Of a DNA stretch of 64,000 nt, positions 44,828 to 53,244 are shown in pieces. Within the stretch, counting starts at the first letter, position 1, and each line of letters begins with the position of its first letter. The notes below the pieces were generated by a model. It was given only the letters and a program-made list of their open reading frames with translations, did not search any database and was not told the origin of the DNA. This DNA is from JAAXKN01 sp036261625. Its GTDB lineage: Bacteria > Bacteroidota > Ignavibacteria > Ignavibacteriales > SURF-24. Where the stretch lies: the NCBI GenBank assembly GCA_036261625.1, contig DATAKL010000019.1:1-64000 (forward strand). Reading direction: 5' to 3'. The position numbers and the translations under genes are program-made.

Positions 44828-45994
44828 ATGAAAAAAAATCTTGTTACTCTTAGTCTTGTCATTTTATTACCATTTTTAATATTTAAGAATATTATGGCGC
44901 AAAACGAAAAGGAAATTACAATTAACCTCAGGGCTCAGAATGTACCTCAGGGCTCCAAAGTCTTCATTGCAGGAGGGCACCCTCTCTTTGGAGAGTGGAA
45001 CCCGGGGAAAGTTGAGCTGAAGAAAAACCCGGATGGCATCTGGACTAAGACATTTCTCTTTACCGAAGGGGAGAGTCTGGAGTTCAAGTTTACTTTGGGA
45101 TCCTGGGATAGTGAAGCCCTAAGCAGTGACGGCTCCGTTCCCGGAAACCATACATTTACAGTAAGGACCGACACTTCTCTTACATACAGCATCGCCAACT
45201 GGAAAAACGGGGAGAATCGCCCGGTTCACGGGCAGATTACGGGAACCGTAAAGTACCACAGGGCTATGACCTGGGAAGGCCTGGACCCCAGGGACGTAAT
45301 CGTTTGGCTTCCGCCAAGCTATGAGAATGAGACTCAGAAGCGCTACCCGGTTCTTTACATGCACGACGGGCAGAATATTATTGATCCCAAAACTTCAAGC
45401 TTCGGATACGACTGGCAGGCAGATGAGGTTACCGACAGCCTGATTAAAGCAGGGAAGATCGAAGAGATTATTATTGTCGGGATCAACAATACAAAGGACA
45501 GAACTGAAGAATATTCCTACACTGAGCGCGGGCGCTCATATATGCGCTTTATTATAGAAAAGCTGAAGCCTCTTATAGACAGTACCTACCGCACACTGCC
45601 CGACAGGAACAATACGGCTACGATGGGTTCTTCCATGGGAGGCCTCATTTCATTTATGATGATCTGGGAACATCCGGAGGTGTTCTCAAAGGCAGCCTGC
45701 CTTTCTCCGGCATTTAAGATTCAGGATCTGGATTATCTTCCAAATATCGTTTCTTACCAGGGCACCAAAAAAGAGCTCAGGATTTATATAGATAACGGCG
45801 GAATAGCCTTGGAAAAACGCCTTCTTCCGGGTGTTGATGAAACCGTAAGCCTCCTGAAGTCTAAAGGATATAAAGAAGGCGAGGACCTGATGGTTTATTA
45901 CGACAAAACTGCAGAGCATAATGAACCTGCCTGGGCAAAGAGGCTTCACATACCACTGGAATTTTTATTCGGACTGGATAAAGTCCACAATTAA
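44828..45994 (+). CDS. Exported esterase with N-terminal CBM20 starch-binding-type module
   Basis: 388 residues: signal peptide (1-25); a CBM20-type beta-sandwich (about 27-125) with VFIAGGHPLFGEWNPGKVEL and LEFKFTLGSWDSE; then an esterase D-like alpha/beta hydrolase with VIVWLPPSYE, YMHDGQN, the nucleophile elbow MGSSMGGLISF (about 262-272) and a late His in AEHNEPAW. Related enzymes act on feruloyl or acetyl esters, siderophore esters, or glycogen-bound compounds. The domain pair suggests a polysaccharide-linked ester substrate in the periplasm. No sorting domain is seen. Confidence 0.88.
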   Translation: MKKNLVTLSLVILLPFLIFKNIMAQNEKEITINLRAQNVPQGSKVFIAGGHPLFGEWNPGKVELKKNPDGIWTKTFLFTEGESLEFKFTLGSWDSEALSSDGSVPGNHTFTVRTDTSLTYSIANWKNGENRPVHGQITGTVKYHRAMTWEGLDPRDVIVWLPPSYENETQKRYPVLYMHDGQNIIDPKTSSFGYDWQADEVTDSLIKAGKIEEIIIVGINNTKDRTEEYSYTERGRSYMRFIIEKLKPLIDSTYRTLPDRNNTATMGSSMGGLISFMMIWEHPEVFSKAACLSPAFKIQDLDYLPNIVSYQGTKKELRIYIDNGGIALEKRLLPGVDETVSLLKSKGYKEGEDLMVYYDKTAEHNEPAWAKRLHIPLEFLFGLDKVHN

Positions 45995-46018
45995 AATACA
46001 TTATAAATTTTTCTTCGT

Positions 46019-46046
46019 GCCGGGCGAGGGAGGGCTCTCTCCCGGC
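46019..46046. terminator. Hairpin between convergent esterase and small membrane protein genes
   Basis: GCCGGG (46019-46024) pairs with CCCGGC (46041-46046), with further partial pairing inside. The T-run is poor. Its position, between two convergent stops, fits termination for one or both genes. Confidence 0.45.
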
Positions 46047-46066
46047 AAAATTATCTCCTGGAATCT

Positions 46067-46279
46067 TTAATCAGGTTTCTTATTTCCCGTTTTTCTTGCC
46101 CTGTAGAGTCTGATTGCTCTTATAATTCCGAAAGCATTCATTGCAATCAGAACGCCAATTAACAGCCAGCTGATTTTCCCGGTATTCTCATAGGTTTGAA
46201 TTACACTAATTATAACCAATGCCGTGGAAATGAAAAACAGCCCCAAAGACATTACCGGATTTGATCTTGGATTATTCAT
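46067..46279 (-). CDS. Small two-helix membrane protein, unknown function
   Basis: 70 residues with two hydrophobic segments (about 9-28 and 36-54) and a basic C-terminal tail. The ATG at 46279 is chosen because GAAGGAG lies just before it. The start overlaps the rsmI stop by eight bases, indicating translational coupling. No known family is recognised. Confidence 0.7.
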   Translation of the reverse strand: MNNPRSNPVMSLGLFFISTALVIISVIQTYENTGKISWLLIGVLIAMNAFGIIRAIRLYRARKTGNKKPD

Positions 46280-46970
46280 TTGGCTCCTTCTCTGTTTTCC
46301 AGCCCATGGGGGCAATGACAACAACAAATTCCCCTTTAGTAACTTTTGTTTGTAATCCGCTTAAGAGCTCCCCGGGCTTTCCGCGCCAGCATTCCTCAAA
46401 CTTCTTCGTCAGCTCGCGCGTTACAACAACGTAGCGTTCAGGCATGTATTCGTATAATTCCTCCAGGAGCTTTTCAATCCTGTAGGTCGATTCATAAAGT
46501 ATTATTGTCCTTTCCTCTCCGGCAAGCTGTTTAAGCTTTTTCTGGCGCCCCTTTTTCTGCGGCAGGAAACCTTCAAAGACAAATGCATCTGTAGGAAGCC
46601 CGCTTAAGCTTAAGGCCGTAATGAGTGCCGTAGCGCCGGGCACGGCTTCAACCTTAATATCCCTTTTAATTGCCGCGGAAATGAGCCTTACACCGGGGTC
46701 TGAAATTGCCGGGGTTCCGGCATCTGAAACCAGTGCACACGATTCACCTCGCCCGATCCTGTCCAGGGCATAACTTAGCTTATTAGATTCACTCTGTGCA
46801 TTGAATGAAACGAGCTCTTTCCTGATTTCATAATGGTTTAAGAGGACTGATGTAACCCGTGTATCCTCGCACAGGACGAAATCGACCTCCCTGAGCGTTT
46901 CAACAGCCCTGAATGTGATATCCTTCAGGTTGCCGATGGGTGTACTTACAATATAAAGTGCCGGATCCAT
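46272..46970 (-). CDS. rsmI: 16S rRNA (cytidine-1402-2'-O)-methyltransferase
   Basis: 232 residues from the ATG at 46970, where homology begins (ALYIVSTPIGNLKDITFRA). Tetrapyrrole-methylase fold with LCEDTRVTSVLL (about 34), ALVSDAGTPAISDPG (about 80) and ALITALSLSGLPTDAFVFEGFLP. RsmI uses S-adenosylmethionine to methylate the ribose of C1402 in the 16S P-site, which tunes start-codon choice. The length is slightly short compared with enzymes that carry an extra C-terminal domain. It overlaps a small membrane protein gene. Confidence 0.95.
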   Translation of the reverse strand: MDPALYIVSTPIGNLKDITFRAVETLREVDFVLCEDTRVTSVLLNHYEIRKELVSFNAQSESNKLSYALDRIGRGESCALVSDAGTPAISDPGVRLISAAIKRDIKVEAVPGATALITALSLSGLPTDAFVFEGFLPQKKGRQKKLKQLAGEERTIILYESTYRIEKLLEELYEYMPERYVVVTRELTKKFEECWRGKPGELLSGLQTKVTKGEFVVVIAPMGWKTEKEPNE

Positions 46971-47013
46971 AGTAATTGTGATTCCTGTAAATAACTTACC
47001 CTTTAAAATGATA

Positions 47014-47034
47014 ACGGCTCCACAGTGGAGCCGT
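47014..47034. repeat. Perfect palindrome ACGGCTCCAC / GTGGAGCCGT
   Basis: Ten-base arms (47014-47023 and 47025-47034) around a single base, between the lysine aminotransferase stop and the rsmI start. The minus strand downstream is only weakly T-rich (TTATCATTTT), so it could be a weak terminator or a dispersed repeat. Confidence 0.65.
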
Positions 47035-47059
47035 ACCATGCAAGTAGTTTAGTTAGTGA

Positions 47060-48421
47060 TTATAAGTTCGATTTCATCAAATATAATACTTTTTCAATAA
47101 TTTTCAAACCCTCATTTATTTCCGCTCCCGTAATGGCCAGTGACGGTCTGAAGCGGATGGAGTGCTCTCCGCAGGGAAGTATGAGCAGTTTGTTGAGATA
47201 GCACAAATTGAGGAATTCCTTCCTGAGTTCCACACTCGGCAGGTCGAAGGAGCACATGAGTCCCAGACCCCTTACGTTTGAGATGAGCCCTGGGTTGTCT
47301 TCCTGCAGGTTGTAGAGCTGATCCAGGAGGACCTTGCCCTGAAGTTCAGCATTTTCGACGAGGTTATCCTCTTCAATTATCTCCAGGTTCCTCTTTGAGC
47401 GGACCATGTCAACCAGGTTGCCGCCCCAGGTTGAATTAATGCGGCTGGATTTGCGGAAGCAGTGCTCCTCAATGTCGTCTATCCTGTCGGAGACCATAAT
47501 GCCGCAGATCTGCATTTTTTTACCGAAAGATACGATATCAGGGTTCACATAGTGCTCATGAGCCCACATTTTGCCTGTTATGCCTATACCTGTCTGTACT
47601 TCGTCATACATTAAGAGTATATCGTTTTCATCGGCAATTTCCCTGAGTTTCATGTGGAATTCCTTGCGGAAGAAATTATCGCCCCCTTCGGCCTGTATAG
47701 GTTCAATTATAATTACAGCTATATCGTCGGGATTATTCTTAATTGCTGCATAAATTTCGTTTACGGCCTCTTCTTCTAATTTAATTACCTCGTCGAGGTT
47801 CTCAGAAAGAGGCCATTTAATCTTCGGGTTAACGATTCTGGGCCATTTGAATTTCGGGAAATACATGATCTTATTAGGATCTGTATTTGTAAGCGACATG
47901 GTGTATCCGCTTCTGCCGTGGAAAGCCTCCTTGAAGTGGATTACCTGCTGCCCTTTTTCTTCTTTTATCCCTTTTTTGAAGTTTTTCCTGACTTTCCAGT
48001 CGAATGCCACTTTAAGGCCGTTTTCCACGGCCAGGCTTCCGCCGTCTATAAAGAAAAGGTACTTAAAATGATCAGGCACGGCAGTGCGGCTGAATGTATC
48101 GACAAATTCGGCCATTTCAACCGTATAAAGGTCGGAGTTTGAAGGTTTGTTTAATGAAGCGATATAGCCGATTTTTTCTCTGAATTCGGGATTGTTAAGC
48201 TTCGGGTGGTTAAGCCCTACGGGGGAGGATGCAAAGAAGCTGAAGAAATCCAGATAAGCTTCTCCGGTTCTGGCGTCAACGAGGTGGTTTCCGTAGCTGC
48301 GGCCGGGATCAAAGACCAGATCAAAGCCGTCGACGAGCATTTTCTTTCTAAGGACTTCGTGAACTGTTTCAGCGCTGATGCTTTCGAATGAAAGATTTGT
48401 ATTTAAGATAGCTGTACTCAT
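47060..48421 (-). CDS. lat: L-lysine 6-aminotransferase (PLP-dependent)
   Basis: 453 residues from the ATG at 48421, where GGAGAG lies upstream; an earlier in-frame ATG would add nine residues. Class III aminotransferase pattern: LDFFSFFASSPVGLNHPKL, HFKEAFHGRSGYTMS, VIIIEPIQAEGGDNFF, LLMYDEVQTGIGITGKMW (Asp binds the PLP pyridine) and the PLP-lysine in VSFGKKMQICG. It moves the epsilon-amino group of lysine to 2-oxoglutarate, giving the semialdehyde that cyclises to piperideine-6-carboxylate, the first step of lysine breakdown or of pipecolate/2-aminoadipate pathways. Cytosolic. Confidence 0.92.
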   Translation of the reverse strand: MSTAILNTNLSFESISAETVHEVLRKKMLVDGFDLVFDPGRSYGNHLVDARTGEAYLDFFSFFASSPVGLNHPKLNNPEFREKIGYIASLNKPSNSDLYTVEMAEFVDTFSRTAVPDHFKYLFFIDGGSLAVENGLKVAFDWKVRKNFKKGIKEEKGQQVIHFKEAFHGRSGYTMSLTNTDPNKIMYFPKFKWPRIVNPKIKWPLSENLDEVIKLEEEAVNEIYAAIKNNPDDIAVIIIEPIQAEGGDNFFRKEFHMKLREIADENDILLMYDEVQTGIGITGKMWAHEHYVNPDIVSFGKKMQICGIMVSDRIDDIEEHCFRKSSRINSTWGGNLVDMVRSKRNLEIIEEDNLVENAELQGKVLLDQLYNLQEDNPGLISNVRGLGLMCSFDLPSVELRKEFLNLCYLNKLLILPCGEHSIRFRPSLAITGAEINEGLKIIEKVLYLMKSNL

Positions 48422-49165
48422 TTTTCTCTCCACAAAAAAAGTGACCAAAGTAATTGTTTGTTAATTCAATTAATGCCAATGACCTGGAAAAGAGGAGAGA
48501 AAAGTCTTAGAATACGTTTTCAAAGCGGGAAACAAAATAGCTGCGCAGCTGTCTGAAGCCGGTATGCTCAAAAAAATCTTTGTATTTTGTTTTCATGGGC
48601 CAAAGGGTTAAATTATAAAATATCTGAAATTAAAGTTATAAATTTTATTTTGCATTTCCAATCATATTCGGCGGAATAACCTGAGGAGGCAAAGCCATGG
48701 AAAAGGTCCATAAAAGAAGGGACTATTGAAATTATATGCAGGAAAATGAAACTCTCTTGCCCTATGAGTTGTTGAATAAATATAGAAAATGTGTTAAATT
48801 TTATTATGGATGGTGTATTTCGCTGAAGTCAATTGTAGTGGCAGGTAAGGAAATGCGTAGAGCCCGAGTCTTTTTTAATTTCAATTCATCTGATACTGCG
48901 TCCTTAAAAATTATTATTTTATCTATTGCTAATTCGGAAAACCTTAACTAATTTTACACCATAAAATTCCGTTGGAACAGATGCAGGCATTACTGTGTCT
49001 GTTGTTGTTTTATAAAAAAGTGGGTTTGCTTGTCCAGTGATATACGGCCAAAAAAGTTAGCACAAAAATTTGTTAGCAAAAAACAGTCGCTTCAGGATAA
49101 AGAAATTCAAAAAATCAAGAACAATTAATCAATAAACAACTAATTCTTTAAATTAGGAGAAAGAC
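48422..49165. other. Long intergenic region upstream of the TonB operon
   Basis: 744 bases between divergent transcription units. It contains an interrupted small reading frame (48697-48951, listed separately) and AT-rich DNA on both sides. The last 200 bases lead into AGGAGA (49155-49160) and the GTG start of exbB, so the operon promoter should lie here. No riboswitch or sRNA fold is recognised. Confidence 0.5.
48697..48951 (+). pseudogene. Small gene interrupted by one in-frame TGA
   Basis: GAGGAGG lies before an ATG at 48697, which opens MEKVHKRRDY and then meets TGA at 48727-48729. The same frame continues without a stop through NYMQENETLLPYELLNKYRKC to 48951, 84 codons in all. Replacing the TGA by TGG would give a continuous basic protein. 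Either it is a nonsense-broken gene, or a short leader followed by a separate gene starting at 48736. No family is recognised, and codon use becomes AT-rich towards the end, so the real frame may stop or shift earlier. Confidence 0.4.
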
Positions 49166-49969
49166 GTGAAATCTTCGAAAGTTAAATCTGCCTTTTCAGG
49201 TTTTGCAGGTATTGTAATACCTCTTTTAATTATCATTGCAATTCTCATCTATGCATTTGTTTTAGGCAACCCTGAAAACTTCCAGGGAAACAATCCAGCC
49301 AACCATCCGAAGCCGGGCAACTATCTTGGAGTCGTTTACAAGGGCGGTATCATTGTGCCTATACTTATGTCACTTTTAATGATGGTTCTTACATTCGGTA
49401 TTGAAAGACTTATCACCATTACCCGCGCTAAAGGCAAGGGAAAGGTAAACCAGTTCGTTGCAAAAGTTCATACAAAGCTTGCTCAGGAAGACCTGGACAC
49501 AGCCATTGCTGAATGCGACAAGCAGAGAGGTTCAGTTGCCAATGTTATTAAAGCCGGTATTCTTAAATACAAGGAAATGATTCCTGAGAAGGGATTAAAC
49601 AGAGATCAGAAAGTTCTGGCAATCAAACAGGAAATTGAAGAAGCCACTTCACTTGAACTGCCGATGCTCGAGCAGAACCTGGTTATCGTTGCTACAATCG
49701 CATCAATTGCAACTCTTATGGGTCTGTTAGGAACAGTGCTTGGTATGATCAAGGCATTTGCCGCTCTGGCTACAGCCGGTGCTCCTGATGCAGTTGCTCT
49801 TGCAAACGGTATTTCTGAAGCTCTTATCAATACAGCTTTAGGTATCGGTACCTCTGCTATTGCTATTATTTCCTATAACTATTTTACTACAAAGATCGAT
49901 AAGCTTACATACTCAATTGATGAAGCTGGTGTAGCTATCGTTCAGAACTTTGCAGCTCATCATAATTAA
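49166..49969 (+). CDS. exbB: ExbB/TolQ/MotA-type proton channel subunit
   Basis: 267 residues with a GTG start supported by AGGAGA six bases upstream. Three membrane helices: near 13-35, near 60-85 (GGIIVPILMSLLMMVLTFGIE) and a pair of late helices with IASIATLMGLLGTVLGMIKAF and GISEALINTALGIGTSAIAII, the conserved ExbB signature. With ExbD and TonB it harvests the proton gradient to drive outer-membrane transport. It is the first gene of a seven-gene plus-strand run ending with a TPR protein. Confidence 0.93.
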   Translation: MKSSKVKSAFSGFAGIVIPLLIIIAILIYAFVLGNPENFQGNNPANHPKPGNYLGVVYKGGIIVPILMSLLMMVLTFGIERLITITRAKGKGKVNQFVAKVHTKLAQEDLDTAIAECDKQRGSVANVIKAGILKYKEMIPEKGLNRDQKVLAIKQEIEEATSLELPMLEQNLVIVATIASIATLMGLLGTVLGMIKAFAALATAGAPDAVALANGISEALINTALGIGTSAIAIISYNYFTTKIDKLTYSIDEAGVAIVQNFAAHHN

Positions 49970-50004
49970 TGGATTTTTAAATATTTTTAGTATAATATAA
50001 GAAT

Positions 50005-50637
50005 ATGCCAAAAGTAAAAGTACCCCGTAAAAGCACACTAATCGACATGACGGCTATGACCGACGTTGCGTTTCTTTTGTTGACATTTTTTATGTTGACG
50101 ACGCAATTCAAGAGTGATGATTCGGTTGTTGTTGCTCTTCCGTCATCAATTTCGGACATTAAGCTGCCTGATACGGATATAATGAACATCACGGTGACAA
50201 AAGACGGCAGGGTATTTTTCGGTATTGATAACAAGAACTTTTCAAGAGAAAGGCTCCTGGATAAAATATCCGCGAAATACAACATTCAGTTTACACCGCA
50301 GGAGCAGAAGGCTTTCTATCTGACTTCAAGCTTCGGAATCCCAATCAATGCCTTAAAGGGATGGCTGGGACTCGAAGAAGTAGAAAGAAAGAGCTTCAAG
50401 CAGCCTGGCATACCGATCGATTCGACAAACAACGAACTCGGTGTATGGATTATGCAGGCCCGTCTTTCGAACCCGGGACTCAGAATAGCAATTAATGGTG
50501 ACGGAAATGTTGCTTATCCTGTAATAAAGAAAGTAATGGCTACTCTTCAGGATAAGAACGTTAACAAATTCAATCTGATCACGAATTTGGAAGCAAATCC
50601 GAATACAAAGTACAAGAAACCAGAAGAAAAAAAATAG
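50005..50637 (+). CDS. exbD: ExbD/TolR family protein 1
   Basis: 210 residues. One N-terminal helix with the conserved Asp: STLIDMTAMTDVAFLLLTFFMLT (about 10-32), then a periplasmic domain with ITVTKDGRVFFGIDN. It is longer than a typical ExbD of about 140 residues because of an insert of about 60 residues (ALKGWLGLEEVERKS and on). It works with ExbB. It lies 35 bases after exbB and 15 before a second exbD. Confidence 0.92.
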   Translation: MPKVKVPRKSTLIDMTAMTDVAFLLLTFFMLTTQFKSDDSVVVALPSSISDIKLPDTDIMNITVTKDGRVFFGIDNKNFSRERLLDKISAKYNIQFTPQEQKAFYLTSSFGIPINALKGWLGLEEVERKSFKQPGIPIDSTNNELGVWIMQARLSNPGLRIAINGDGNVAYPVIKKVMATLQDKNVNKFNLITNLEANPNTKYKKPEEKK

Positions 50638-50652
50638 AGGAAATTTTAAAAA

Positions 50653-51177
50653 ATGGCTGAATTAGATACCTCGAAAGGTGGAGGACACGGCAAGGGTAAA
50701 AAGAAAAGAGGTAAAAAGATGTCAACTAGGATTGATTTTACTCCTATGGTTGACCTTGGATTCCTTTTAGTTACCTTTTTTATGTTGACTACCACCTTCA
50801 GCAAGCCACAGACCATGGAGATAAATCTGCCGGTTAAGCCGAAAGCTGAAGATAAAGCTGACCAGCAGCCTTCAGTTAAGGCTTCCAAGACTATGACCGT
50901 TATTCTTGGCGAGAACAACAAGGTCTTCTGGTACATGGGCCTGCCAACTGATGATCCGGATGTCAAGCTGACCAGCTTTTCAGAAACTGGTATCAGAAAG
51001 GACCTCCTCGACCAGGACAAGATGATCAAGGATATGGTAGTATTGATTAAACCGACTGACAAGTCGACATATAAAAATGTGGTTGATATACTGGATGAAA
51101 TGAATATATGTAATATTAAGCGTTTTGCGCTGGTTGACGTTGATCCGAAGGATCTGGATTTAATTAAGAATAAATAA
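50653..51177 (+). CDS. exbD: ExbD/TolR family protein 2
   Basis: 174 residues. A very basic N-terminal tail (GKGKKKRGKKMSTR), then RIDFTPMVDLGFLLVTFFMLTT with the conserved Asp, and a periplasmic domain. The two exbD genes differ clearly in sequence, so they are not a recent duplication; two ExbD proteins per ExbB operon are common in Bacteroidota. AGAGGA lies before the start. Confidence 0.92.
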   Translation: MAELDTSKGGGHGKGKKKRGKKMSTRIDFTPMVDLGFLLVTFFMLTTTFSKPQTMEINLPVKPKAEDKADQQPSVKASKTMTVILGENNKVFWYMGLPTDDPDVKLTSFSETGIRKDLLDQDKMIKDMVVLIKPTDKSTYKNVVDILDEMNICNIKRFALVDVDPKDLDLIKNK

Positions 51178-51201
51178 TAACTTTAAGCGGCAAAAATAAT
51201 T

Positions 51202-52020
51202 ATGAGTAATCATCAAATATCGTATAACATAGACCTTAATGAAATTATCTTCGAAGGTAAAAATAAGGAATATGGTGCTTACGTACTGAGAAAGAAATAT
51301 CATCAGTTCTTGTTCCGCGCCTTTTTGATTGCCGTAATATTCTTCATCTTAAGTGTTTCATCCCCGCTGATCATCAGCTTTGTTACACCCAAGGAAGATA
51401 TGAAGGTTAACAGAAAGAAGGTCGTTACCATAACTGACCTGGCTCCTCCTCCCTCAATTGATGAGAAGAAGGTTGTCGAGCAGGTTGAAGCTCCGCCTCC
51501 GCTGAAATCTACCATCAAGTTCCTGCCGCCGGTTGTAAAGCCTGACGATCAGGTAACTGATGAATACGTTCCTACGGTTGAAGAACTCCACAACGTGGAT
51601 CCAGGCGCTTCGACACAGCAGGGTCAGGAAGGCGGCGTGGACTACAGCCTTATTGAAGTTCAGGATGCCCCTAAGGAAGATATAGTAAAAGAAGCTCCAA
51701 AGGAAGAAGCTTTTACTTTCGTGGAGGAAATGCCCTCTTATCCTGAAGGTCAGGATGAACTCTTAAGATTTATCAGCTCTAACGTTGTTTATCCTGAAAT
51801 CGCAAAGCGTGCCCAGGTTGAAGGCAAGGTAATGGTCGGCTTCGTTGTTGAAAAAGACGGATCTATTACCGACGTAAGAGTTGTTAAGGGTATAGGCGCC
51901 GGATGCGACGAGGAAGCTGTCAGAGTTACCAAGCTGATGGGTAAATGGAGACCTGGAAAGCAGAATGGTAAACCTGTCAGGGTCCGTATGGTAATTCCGT
52001 TCCAGTTTAAGTTACAGTAA
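51202..52020 (+). CDS. tonB: TonB-family energy transducer
   Basis: 272 residues: cytoplasmic start with IIFEGKNKEYGAYVLRKKY, one helix (about 36-56, FLIAVIFFILSVSSPLIISF), a Pro-rich spacer (LAPPPSIDEKKVVEQVEAPPP), and a C-terminal TonB domain with YPEIAKRAQVEGKVMVGFVV and WRPGKQNGKPVRVRMVIPFQF. It bridges to outer-membrane receptors and passes on the energy gathered by ExbB/ExbD. It follows the two exbD genes in the same operon. Confidence 0.93.
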   Translation: MSNHQISYNIDLNEIIFEGKNKEYGAYVLRKKYHQFLFRAFLIAVIFFILSVSSPLIISFVTPKEDMKVNRKKVVTITDLAPPPSIDEKKVVEQVEAPPPLKSTIKFLPPVVKPDDQVTDEYVPTVEELHNVDPGASTQQGQEGGVDYSLIEVQDAPKEDIVKEAPKEEAFTFVEEMPSYPEGQDELLRFISSNVVYPEIAKRAQVEGKVMVGFVVEKDGSITDVRVVKGIGAGCDEEAVRVTKLMGKWRPGKQNGKPVRVRMVIPFQFKLQ

Positions 52021-52054
52021 TATACCTGAAAAGAGTTAATTACTTAAAGATAAG

Positions 52055-52294
52055 ATGCGGAAAAGTGATGCCTTTGTAAATAAGTTAAACCTTTTTATAG
52101 GCATCACTATGGTTTTAGTTTATATTGCAGCCGGTTTGTTAGTGCTTTTTGCAAAGTTCATACAACTTAGATTGCAGGATAATTACCGTATAATATTGGG
52201 CGTTGCTATTTTAGTGTATGGTGCTTACAGACTCTACAGAGTCTTTAAGAAATATAACGAGCAGAAGGAATCCGAGGAAAATGAGGATATTTAA
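52055..52294 (+). CDS. Small two-helix membrane protein of the TonB operon
   Basis: 79 residues with two hydrophobic segments (about 10-32 and 43-58) and a charged C-terminus rich in Glu and Lys. No named family, but small proteins of this form occur between tonB and pstS-like genes in Bacteroidota. Its last 14 bases overlap the next gene's start, so the two are translationally coupled. Confidence 0.75.
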   Translation: MRKSDAFVNKLNLFIGITMVLVYIAAGLLVLFAKFIQLRLQDNYRIILGVAILVYGAYRLYRVFKKYNEQKESEENEDI

Positions 52295-53234
52295 GCTAAC
52301 AATACCGGTAATCTTTATATTATCATTTTTATTCGGTTGCAGGAGTGAAAACCCGAAAGAGACTGACACTCCTACAACCGGTGAAATTACAATCAGCGTA
52401 GACGAGACTTTCAAGCCCGTCATAGATTCTGAAATTGAAACTTTCGAGAAGATCTATCAGTACGCAAAAATTAACGTCAACTACAGGCCCGAAGCCGAAG
52501 TGATGGCCGATTTGCTTTCCGACAGTGCACGCCTGGTTATCCTTACCCGCAAGTTTACAAAAGAGGAAAACAGCTACTTCGAAAAACGTGAGATCGTTCC
52601 TTTTGTAAGGAAGATCACCTACGATGCTATTGCTGTTATTGTGAACAATGCGAATACGGATACGAATTGGACTATGCAGCAGTTCCGCGACATAATGTCG
52701 GGCAAAATCTCACGCTGGAGCGCCTTAGGGGGAAGGTCCCCTTTGTCTGATATTCAGATTGTCTTCGATAATCAGAATTCAGGCACTGTCAGGTACGTTA
52801 AGGAAAAAATCAATAATTCGCCGCTTGCTAAAAATACATATGCCGTTAAGGATAACCCTTCGGTAATTGACTATGTATCTAAGAACCGCAACGCCGTCGG
52901 TATAATCGGCGTTAATTGGATCAGCAACAGAGAGGATACACTTACACACGGTTTTCTTAAGAAAATCAAAGTTGTTGCGCTGGCTTCCGATACGGCTCAG
53001 GCAGGCGAATTCTATCAGCCATACCAGGCTTATATCGCTCAGAGGGTCTACCCCCTATGGAGAGAGGTCTATGTCTTAAGCGGTGAGGCAAGGGCAGGGC
53101 TTGGTACCGGTTTTATTTCTTTTCTGGCCAGTGACCGCGGACAGAGAATTTTCCTGAGGGCAGGACTTGTGCCTGCAACCATGCCTGTAAGACTGGTTGA
53201 AATTAGAAGTGAAAATTTCAAAATAACTAAATAA
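52281..53234 (+). CDS. PstS-like phosphate-binding lipoprotein
   Basis: 317 residues from the ATG at 52281 (GAGG upstream); an earlier ATG lies inside the previous gene. The lipobox LFGC gives Cys20. The substrate-binding fold shows TTGEITISVDETF, MADLLSDSARLVILTR, YDAIAVIVNNAN and DNQNSGTVRYVKEKI, as in PstS phosphate receptors. No pstCAB genes follow, so it probably serves TonB-linked phosphate scavenging or sensing rather than a classical ABC importer. Encoded inside the TonB operon. Confidence 0.85.
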   Translation: MRIFKLTIPVIFILSFLFGCRSENPKETDTPTTGEITISVDETFKPVIDSEIETFEKIYQYAKINVNYRPEAEVMADLLSDSARLVILTRKFTKEENSYFEKREIVPFVRKITYDAIAVIVNNANTDTNWTMQQFRDIMSGKISRWSALGGRSPLSDIQIVFDNQNSGTVRYVKEKINNSPLAKNTYAVKDNPSVIDYVSKNRNAVGIIGVNWISNREDTLTHGFLKKIKVVALASDTAQAGEFYQPYQAYIAQRVYPLWREVYVLSGEARAGLGTGFISFLASDRGQRIFLRAGLVPATMPVRLVEIRSENFKITK

Positions 53235-53244
53235 TATAGAACAA

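Noticed and set aside
47060..48421. Link between lysine aminotransferase and lysine-containing cyanophycin
   Set aside because: The gene is 4-5 kb away on the other strand with unrelated genes between, so proximity is weak evidence.
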